NCBI RefSeq assembly: GCF_046237625.1
Contig: NZ_CP143545.1
Location: 3,224,001 to 3,288,000 of the forward strand
Reading direction: 5' to 3'
Length of the DNA stretch: 64,000 nt
From: Paraperibacillus esterisolvens
GTDB taxonomy: Bacteria; Bacillota; Bacilli; Bacillales; DSM-1321
The notes below the pieces were generated by a model, which was not told the origin of the DNA, made no database searches, and worked only from the letters and a program-made list of their open reading frames with translations. Shown here piece by piece: positions 51,863 to 58,374 of the stretch (position 1 is the stretch's first letter; each line of letters begins with the position of its first letter). Both the position numbers and the translations under genes were made by a program.

Positions 51863-52957
51863 ATGGCCCAGCCAAGAGAAACGCTTCATTCCATCCACAT
51901 TATCATTTTTATTTACCTGATTCAGTCGGGTGTTGTCTTATTCAGCCTGCCGAGAATTCTGGCGCAGGGATTTGGGACGAACGGCTGGGCAGCATTATTC
52001 ATTATCTCGGGCGGTGGTATGGTAAGCATTTTGCTGATAGGCGCAGTATACCGGATGGGAGAAGGAGAATCGATTTTTATTATCCTTGAAAACAGCATGC
52101 CAAAGGTCTTCATTTACGTTCTATATTCTTCTTTGATCATCATCTGGTCATTGCTTGCCTGCATCGTGGGAAAGCAATACCTTTTTATATTCCAGCTGAT
52201 TGCCGGTCCCACCGCCTCTGAAATGGTCTTGAAAATGGCCTATGCCTTCCTTGCCTATCTCATTGCAGTAAAGAGCCTTTATAATATCGGAAAGCTTGCG
52301 TTCCTTTTCTTTATCCTGACAATCTGGATGTTGGTTTTAAATGTATTTCTCCTGGATGATGTAAGCTTGGTCCACTTCCCGCCCTTTCTGTTCAAGGATG
52401 GAGGTAACTGGATCAAGGCCAGTTTTGATGTGTTCACTTCATTATTGGGGTTTGAACTTTCCATCTTATTTTTCCCTTATGTGAACAAGCGGTCCCGTCT
52501 CATCGTCTCCGTATTAATTGGCAATGCTGTAACAACTGTGGTTTATCTCATTACCTGTATCATGTGTTTCGGCTTTTTCGGGTACGAGTATTTAAAAGTA
52601 TTGATTTTCCCTTTTATCGACCTTCTCTCCAATATCGAACTCCCCTTCATCGAAAGGATCGAGAACTTCCTGTATGCTTTATTTCTATTCAAGGCATTAA
52701 TGGGTTCAGTAATGTATTATTGGGCGGCTAAGGAATGTGCAGCACGTGTCTTCAAGAAAACAGGAGAAGAGAAAATCGTATTCTTCCTTATTGCTGCCAC
52801 CTATTTTATTTCATTTATTCCAAGTACCCTCGACGAAATATCTACATGGCTGGGGTTTCTTGCTAATGCTGAGACAGTCATCGCTTTTGCCCTGCCTGCC
52901 CTGGTGATAGCGGTGCTTTTTTTCAGGAAGAGGGGTATGAGCCATGCCAAAGGATAA
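51863..52957 (+). CDS. spore germination receptor, GerB/GerKB family permease subunit
   Basis: 364 residues, ten predicted membrane segments, APC-type (spore germination permease) fold. The B subunit carries ligand specificity in studied receptors. AAGGAAGATATAA precedes the ATG at 51863, directly after the A-subunit stop. Its last codons overlap the C-subunit start by 14 bases. Start 'RETLHSIHIIIFIYLIQSGVVLFSLPR' and internal GFELSILFFPYVN are typical of the family. Confidence 0.93.
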   Translation: MAQPRETLHSIHIIIFIYLIQSGVVLFSLPRILAQGFGTNGWAALFIISGGGMVSILLIGAVYRMGEGESIFIILENSMPKVFIYVLYSSLIIIWSLLACIVGKQYLFIFQLIAGPTASEMVLKMAYAFLAYLIAVKSLYNIGKLAFLFFILTIWMLVLNVFLLDDVSLVHFPPFLFKDGGNWIKASFDVFTSLLGFELSILFFPYVNKRSRLIVSVLIGNAVTTVVYLITCIMCFGFFGYEYLKVLIFPFIDLLSNIELPFIERIENFLYALFLFKALMGSVMYYWAAKECAARVFKKTGEEKIVFFLIAATYFISFIPSTLDEISTWLGFLANAETVIAFALPALVIAVLFFRKRGMSHAKG

Positions 52958-54059
52958 AAAAATTCTTTTCTTATTCCTGGCTTGTATTCTGTCCGGGGGC
53001 TGCAGCCAGCAGAGAATCCTGGAGGAACAGGCGATGGTTCAGGCCACCTCTTTCGACTTGATAAAGGAAGAGACCGGGACAGAGCCTGCAAAGATCCGCG
53101 TTTCTGATGCCCTTCCCCAGGACCGTTCCACTCAGAAGGTGCTCACGGCAGTTGCCAGGAGCAGCAAGGAAGCCCGTGCAAAAATTAACAGCCAGACAAA
53201 TCTTAATATTGTCAGCGGACAGCTCCGTACATTCCTATTCAGCGAAAGTCTTGCAAAAAAGGGCTTATTGAAATACACTGACACACTTGAAAGAGATCCC
53301 GCCATCAGCCAGCAGACCAATATGGTCCTTGTCGAAGGTAATGCCTATAAAATGCTTTCCGGAGACTATAAACAGAAGGAAGCAACGTATGCGTACCTTG
53401 ACAGCCTTATTGAAAAAGCGGTAAAAAGCGGCGATATCCCCGAGTCCAAGCTGTTTCACTTTGTGAGATCAAATGTGGATGAAGGCACTGATCCAGTCAT
53501 GCCCATTCTCGTCAAAAAAAAGGATCATGTGGATTACAACGGTCTCGCCCTCTTCCGTGATGACCGGTATATCGCAAAACTGAGCCGTGACGAGGGAATT
53601 TTATTTTCAATGATGACTGAGAATTTGGATGCAGGGCAGATCAACTTTGAATTGCAGGCCAAGAAAAGCCGTATACCAGATTTCTTAGCTTTTGCTCTGC
53701 TGCGCACCTCAAGGAAAGTCAAAGTTGAATATACAGCAGACAAAAAGCTAAAAGTGAATCTGAGAATAAAAGCAAGCGGCTCCATTATGGAGTTTATCGG
53801 GGACCGCAGCCTAAAAAGCGCAGCGGCAAGAAAAAGACTGGAAGGAGAAATGGAAGCGTATTTTGAACGTAAAGCAAACAGGCTGATTAAAGTGATGCAA
53901 AGGGAAAAGGCAGACAGCCTGGGTCTTGGTCAATATGTCAGGAACAGCATCGGCTACAGCAAATGGAAGGAAATGAATTGGAGGAAGGAATATTCTTCTA
54001 TCCCCATTTCGTGCCAAATCGAACTTGCGATCAAGGATTTTGGAAAGGCTGCTTTTTAA
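52944..54059 (+). CDS. spore germination receptor, GerC/GerKC family lipoprotein subunit
   Basis: 371 residues. Lipoprotein signal peptide with lipobox L-S-G-G-C, acylated Cys C20. The rest is the GerC three-domain fold, with 'VDYNGLALFRDDRYIAKL' in the middle and a basic C-terminus. Overlaps the B-subunit gene by 14 bases, with GAGGGG upstream of the ATG. Receptor function needs acylation of the C subunit. A terminator follows, shared with convergent dgcP. Confidence 0.92.
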   Translation: MPKDKKILFLFLACILSGGCSQQRILEEQAMVQATSFDLIKEETGTEPAKIRVSDALPQDRSTQKVLTAVARSSKEARAKINSQTNLNIVSGQLRTFLFSESLAKKGLLKYTDTLERDPAISQQTNMVLVEGNAYKMLSGDYKQKEATYAYLDSLIEKAVKSGDIPESKLFHFVRSNVDEGTDPVMPILVKKKDHVDYNGLALFRDDRYIAKLSRDEGILFSMMTENLDAGQINFELQAKKSRIPDFLAFALLRTSRKVKVEYTADKKLKVNLRIKASGSIMEFIGDRSLKSAAARKRLEGEMEAYFERKANRLIKVMQREKADSLGLGQYVRNSIGYSKWKEMNWRKEYSSIPISCQIELAIKDFGKAAF

Positions 54060-54088
54060 CCCAGCAGGAAACCTAATTCAAACAGAAA

Positions 54089-54116
54089 AAGCGCCGCTAC
54101 TTCAAATAGGGCGCTT
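54089..54116. terminator. bidirectional terminator between the gerC-type gene and dgcP
   Basis: AAGCGCC and GGCGCTT pair around 14 bases; AAAAA/TTTTT and TTGTTC tails follow on the two strands. It lies between convergent genes. Confidence 0.7.
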
Positions 54117-54120
54117 GTTC

Positions 54121-55962
54121 TTATGGAAGCAATATGATATCGTCCTCATGAACAATGAGTTTGTTCTTGCCAGAATTCTTGGCATGATAAAGGGCTTCAT
54201 CAGCCCTCTTGAAAAGGGCCTTGGCTGAATCTGTCCGAATTTTATTCCAATGGGAGATTCCACATGAAATGGTGATAGAGGGTGTTGATGTGGATTTCAC
54301 CCTCTCCAGCAGCCGCTTTGCAATTGATATGCCAACGGAGAGTGAAACACTCGGCAGATAAATGGCAAGCTCTTCCCCGCCCCATCTTGCGCCAATATCA
54401 GTTCCCCTTATGTTCTTGACAATCAGGCCGGCAACCTGCACCAGGACTTCATCTCCTACCTGGTGTCCGTAGGTATCGTTGACCCGCTTGAAGTTATCGA
54501 TATCCATCAGGATAAAGGTTCCATTTTCATCTGATTCAAAAGATTCTGCAAGCTTCTCATCCAGGAAATTTCTGGAGTAAAGCTTTGTAAGCGAATCCGT
54601 GATCACCATCTTCTCCAGTTCTTCCCTGAGCATAGCATTTGCAAAGGCCAGGGTGGAATGATGGATCAGAGACTGGAGAAGCTTAAACATCTCAAATGAA
54701 AAGAAATACTGTACAGAATGAAGGACGACAGCATAGCCCTTCAGAGAATCACTCTGGATCATCGGGACTGCCATCATCGACCGGAACGGCAGGCTCGCGA
54801 ATCGTTCATGCTGTGATACATCCCCCATATAAACCGGCTCTTTCCCCCGGACGATCTTTTCGGTAAGATATTCGATATACGGTGCTGAATCTTCCAGGCG
54901 AAAGAAACTGGTGCTTTCTGAAAGGACCTTTGCACCTTCATGGGAAAGGGTGATAAAGCCAATCTCCTCTGCATGGAAACTTCTTAAGATCTGTTCACGC
55001 ATATAAGCAATGGTCTCACTCAGGCGGAGGTTGGAGTTAAGCTTATGGGAAGTTTCATTTATGAGCTGCAAATCGGCAACCAGACGCTTGGACTGCTGAT
55101 AGAGCTGAGCGTTTTCCAAAGCCCCTCCGGCTGACTGTGCGAGCAGGCTGATGAATTCGGCGGCATCCTGCGGAACGCTTTGTTCTGCAATGACCTGAAG
55201 GACTCCGTACACTCCCTGTTTTCCCTTAAGGGGTGCATATAATAGAGCTTCCCTTGAATGGATAGAATTCTCAAACTGGATGGTACCTGTCTGGTAAGCC
55301 TGCATGGCCGGAAGATCCTCACTGTCATAATCCAGGCTCTTAATCGGCAGCCCCTCATAACCGGTATTGTCGTGTGAAAGGAAAAGGAAATAGGTAAAGT
55401 CGGAATATACATCCTTAAGTGTATCTATCATTCCAGTCAAGACATCAGCCATATTCATCGAAGAATGGAATTTTGCCGTAACCCGGAAAAGCTGCCTGAA
55501 CCGGTTCTGTTCCCTGACCGTATCGCGAAGCTTCCAGGCCGTGTGCAGCAGCATGGAGCATTCCGCAGCAAGTTCATCCGCATCTGATCCATTTAATCCC
55601 CCTGCCCTCAGTCCTCCGGCAGCAATCAGGCCGGTATGCCGCCTGCCTTTTTTTAATGGAAGGAACCAGGTGTAACCATCAAGGCCAGGACTTGGGGAGA
55701 CGGTGCCGGCATCATCCGGAAGGCCGTTAGCCGCAAACCTTATGCCTTTTTCCGCCGATTCAGTGGATGCTTCGGCAATCAGCATCTGTTTCCCGCTGTC
55801 ATAGACAAATAAAGTAACGACCCTGGCCTCAAGGACGCTTTCTAAAGCTTCAAGCAGTTTATGAATAAAAGGTTCATATTGCAGATTTCCATCTTCAGAG
55901 TTCATTAAATCAAAAAAGGGCCCCTTCAGCATACTGGACCACGTACTATTATGTAAGCTCAT
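54121..55962 (-). CDS. dgcP: GAF-GGDEF diguanylate cyclase DgcP (YtrP)
   Basis: 613 residues from the ATG at 55962. Layout: GAF-like domains (about 20-150, 165-310 and 325-455) then a GGDEF domain (about 456-600). The signature reads GGEEL rather than GGDEF; GG-acidic-E is compatible with activity. An RxxD inhibitory site (RGTD) lies exactly five residues before it, so the product c-di-GMP may feed back. B. subtilis YtrP is an active cyclase (DgcP). No EAL domain. Alternative start three codons upstream. Confidence 0.92.
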   Translation of the reverse strand: MSLHNSTWSSMLKGPFFDLMNSEDGNLQYEPFIHKLLEALESVLEARVVTLFVYDSGKQMLIAEASTESAEKGIRFAANGLPDDAGTVSPSPGLDGYTWFLPLKKGRRHTGLIAAGGLRAGGLNGSDADELAAECSMLLHTAWKLRDTVREQNRFRQLFRVTAKFHSSMNMADVLTGMIDTLKDVYSDFTYFLFLSHDNTGYEGLPIKSLDYDSEDLPAMQAYQTGTIQFENSIHSREALLYAPLKGKQGVYGVLQVIAEQSVPQDAAEFISLLAQSAGGALENAQLYQQSKRLVADLQLINETSHKLNSNLRLSETIAYMREQILRSFHAEEIGFITLSHEGAKVLSESTSFFRLEDSAPYIEYLTEKIVRGKEPVYMGDVSQHERFASLPFRSMMAVPMIQSDSLKGYAVVLHSVQYFFSFEMFKLLQSLIHHSTLAFANAMLREELEKMVITDSLTKLYSRNFLDEKLAESFESDENGTFILMDIDNFKRVNDTYGHQVGDEVLVQVAGLIVKNIRGTDIGARWGGEELAIYLPSVSLSVGISIAKRLLERVKSTSTPSITISCGISHWNKIRTDSAKALFKRADEALYHAKNSGKNKLIVHEDDIILLP

Positions 55963-56100
55963 TCCACCCATCCCTATTCAGTAAATCCGGAGCATGTACA
56001 ATCATTATATACAAAATTTACTGAAATTTCCTTTAAAAAATTAAAATAAATTATATTAAAAATGATTTCTTCAATTAATATATCATTCCTGTAAAGGCTG

Positions 56101-56129
56101 TTGACTTTATATTTCTTTCGTTATATAAT
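56101..56129 (+). promoter_or_regulatory. SigA promoter of rpsD
   Basis: TTGACT (56101-56106), a 17-base spacer and TATAAT (56124-56129): near-consensus, as expected for a highly expressed ribosomal gene. Confidence 0.85.
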
Positions 56130-56135
56130 GGCTTT

Positions 56136-56318
56136 TGTGTAAAATATCGCAGCCTATGTGAGCTGTTATACGTGATCCATTATGTTCCTCGCGATAGAGG
56201 TGCATCTCGTAACCCTGTGCTGCTAGGGCGAAGGTGCATGAAAACATAATGGCGTATAAACCTTGCGCACATCTGTTTTTATTTTACCAAAATAAAAACA
56301 CTAAAGGAGGAGTCATTC
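56136..56318 (+). ncRNA. ribosomal protein S4 autoregulatory leader of rpsD
   Basis: The 5' UTR can fold as three stacked helices around a central region: TGTG.GC with GC.CACA, TTATACG with CGTATAA, and the perfect CCATTATGTT (56177-56186) with AACATAATGG (56243-56252). In B. subtilis S4 binds its own leader and represses rpsD; the same control is inferred. AAAGGAGGAG precedes the ATG. Confidence 0.75.
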
Positions 56319-56921
56319 ATGGCTCGCTATACCGGCCCAAGCTGGAAACTATCCCGCCGCCTAGGCATTTCATTAACTGGAACTGGTAAGGAATTAGAAA
56401 AACGTCCTTACGCTCCTGGACAACATGGTCCAAACCAACGCAGAAAGCTTTCTGAGTATGGTCTTCAATTACAGGAAAAGCAAAAGCTTCGTCACATGTT
56501 CGGAGTGAACGAGCGTCAATTCCGTACAACTTTTGACCGTGCAGGCAAACTGCAAGGAAAACACGGTGAGAACTTCATGGTACTTCTTGAAAGCCGCCTT
56601 GATAACCTCGTATACCGTCTTGGCCTTGCCCGTACACGCCGTCAGGCTCGCCAGCTTGTAAACCACGGACACATCACTGTCAATGGAAGCCGCGTAGATA
56701 TCCCATCTTACCGCGTACAAGTTGGACAGACAATCAGCCTTCGTGAAAAATCACGCGGACTTGACATCGTTAAAGAAGCGATCGACGTAAGCAACTTCGT
56801 TCCTGATTACCTTACTTTCGATGCTGACAAATTAGAAGGTACTTTCACTCGTCTTCCAGAACGCTCTGAAATGCCTGCTGAAATCAACGAAGCTCTTATC
56901 GTTGAATTCTACTCTCGTTAA
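56319..56921 (+). CDS. rpsD: 30S ribosomal protein S4
   Basis: 200 residues, the full Bacillus length. An N-terminal RNA-binding part without zinc cysteines is followed by the S4 domain (about 90-150, 'ESRLDNLVYRLGLARTRRQARQLVNHGHITVNGSRV'). Nucleates assembly of the 16S 5' domain and represses its own synthesis. Single-gene unit with a near-consensus promoter, leader and terminator. In B. subtilis tyrS follows on the other strand; here an accessory region follows. Confidence 0.98.
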   Translation: MARYTGPSWKLSRRLGISLTGTGKELEKRPYAPGQHGPNQRRKLSEYGLQLQEKQKLRHMFGVNERQFRTTFDRAGKLQGKHGENFMVLLESRLDNLVYRLGLARTRRQARQLVNHGHITVNGSRVDIPSYRVQVGQTISLREKSRGLDIVKEAIDVSNFVPDYLTFDADKLEGTFTRLPERSEMPAEINEALIVEFYSR

Positions 56922-56946
56922 TTGATTTGCTTATTAAACAGCAGTC

Positions 56947-56990
56947 AAAAAAACCCTAGAAGCGTTTCAACGCTTCTAGGGTTTTTTTTT
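56947..56990 (+). terminator. terminator of rpsD
   Basis: AAAAACCCTAGAAGCG and CGCTTCTAGGGTTTTT arms pair perfectly around about 6 bases, with a nine-T run after. Confidence 0.95.
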
Positions 56991-57181
56991 ACTCCTCTTT
57001 ATAGAATTTTATATTCTCACCCGATTCTTTATCCAATTTTGGGTTTGTTCTAAGCTAAATGGGGCTGGACCTTTTTTTGGATATTATAGTTTTAATATTT
57101 AACTATACTGAACGTTAGAATAATAAGCTACTGCAAATACATTACCATAAAAAGTAATCAAAATATTTACGAAAGAACCCA

Positions 57182-57614
57182 CTAAGTAGACCACACCTTA
57201 TAGCTCGCCTGTTTTTTCGCTCTAATTAAAGAACTTTTACTGATTCCAGTTATCTCCTCAATTTCCTAATAAGAACGGATTCCTAAAAGCGTCACAATCT
57301 AGGTCTGCCTTCTCTTAAAACCTCACCCTGCTTTGCAATGGCTTTCCATTCTTGTGTCCTTTCCACAATCATATCCCTCTCAAATTCCGCAAACGAACTC
57401 ATGATATTAAAGATTAATGTCCAGTTGGCGTATCCTCTACCAGCCCTATATTCAATACATGAACCTTTACGACTCTTTTGGATAATTCCCTTATGCTTGT
57501 TATTGCGTCGTCTGTAGATTTTGCAAAACGTTTTAACTTAGTTATCACTAAAGTGTCACCCGTCTCCAGGATAGAAAAAAGCTTATTAAATACGGGGCGG
57601 TCTGATTGGTTCCA
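57182..57614 (-). pseudogene. serine recombinase (resolvase) remnant
   Basis: On the minus strand the translation gives 'DRPVFNKLFSILETGDTLVITKLKRFAKSTDDAI...VEDTPTG', then after a one-base frameshift 'LIFNIMSSFAEFERDMIVERTQEWKAIAKQGEVLREGRP', then TGA and TAG stops and a helix-turn-helix-like 'YEIEEITGISKSSLIRAKKQ' end. This is a resolvase/invertase without its N-terminal catalytic Ser and with one frameshift and two stops. It marks an old mobile element beside rpsD. Confidence 0.75.
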
Positions 57615-57644
57615 GTAAAAAAAATGATCCGAAAGTTAGAGAAG

Positions 57645-57702
57645 ATCCCTCCGCGAAAAGCGAGCCGAATGATTCGGTGTCTCAAGCGCGGAGGGATTTT
57701 TT
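57645..57702 (+). terminator. orphan terminator-like hairpin
   Basis: ATCCCTCCGCG (57645-57655) and CGCGGAGGGAT (57687-57697) are exact arms, enclosing a smaller CCGAAT/ATTCGG stem, followed by TTTTT on the plus strand. No plus-strand gene ends before it, so what it terminates is unclear; it may be left from the mobile element. Confidence 0.55.
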
Positions 57703-57764
57703 CATAATATCTTTTGAGTTCTTCCACCAGATTACGGAAAAAATTAGCGTCAAAGTTTATAACG

Positions 57765-58367
57765 TTAATCCAAGGAAGAAATGATTAGCCTTATTGATTC
57801 AACTAAATCTTTTTGAGACCAGCTTGGCAGATTGGGAGTTTTTAAGGCAAGCTGGTGAGAAGCCGGCATGTGAATAAAGCCTGCACGGCAGTTCTTGTTT
57901 TCGCTGCTGATTTTATGCAAAACATTATACATTACATTATTGCAAAGATATGTACCAGCAGTGTTGGAAATCTCGGCTGGATATCCATTTTCCTCCAAGA
58001 CTTGAACAAATTTGCGGATAGGCAGTGTTGTAAAGTAACCGTCTTGTCCATCCTCTACAATGGGTTGATCTTCAGGACTGACGCCACGATTATCTTTTGG
58101 ACCATCGCTGCAGTTAATTGCAATACGCTCTGGAGTGATTCGGTTTCTTCCAGCTGCTAATCCAAGCGAAATTACTACATCAGGGCTAACTTCGTCAAAA
58201 TACTGTCTGGCTCTTATACCTGTTTGCTCAAAGTCAACAGGAAGAACCTTTCCTGTGACATGATAATTTCCAATTTTCTCGCCGTTTAGTTCGTTTACAA
58301 TTTCAAAGGTAGGATTGATGGGAAATTCAAGAAAAGGTTCAAAACCGGTTAGCATCAAAGTTTTCAT
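57765..58367 (-). CDS. pcp: pyroglutamyl-peptidase I
   Basis: Cysteine peptidase that removes N-terminal pyroglutamate from peptides in the cytoplasm. It has 200 residues from the ATG at 58367. The triad is visible: E80 ('ITPERIAINC'), C142 ('AGTYLCNNVMY') and H166 ('AGFIHMPAS'). The frame is open 66 codons upstream into the preceding gene, without homology. Starts 7 bases after the M14 peptidase stop, so it is the last gene of the peptide cassette. Confidence 0.94.
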   Translation of the reverse strand: MKTLMLTGFEPFLEFPINPTFEIVNELNGEKIGNYHVTGKVLPVDFEQTGIRARQYFDEVSPDVVISLGLAAGRNRITPERIAINCSDGPKDNRGVSPEDQPIVEDGQDGYFTTLPIRKFVQVLEENGYPAEISNTAGTYLCNNVMYNVLHKISSENKNCRAGFIHMPASHQLALKTPNLPSWSQKDLVESIRLIISSLD

Positions 58368-58374
58368 AATAAAT

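Noticed and set aside
57017..57180. Small RNA gene in the A/T-rich stretch after rpsD
   Set aside because: No promoter or stable fold could be supported; only the rpsD terminator and recombinase remnant were recognised.
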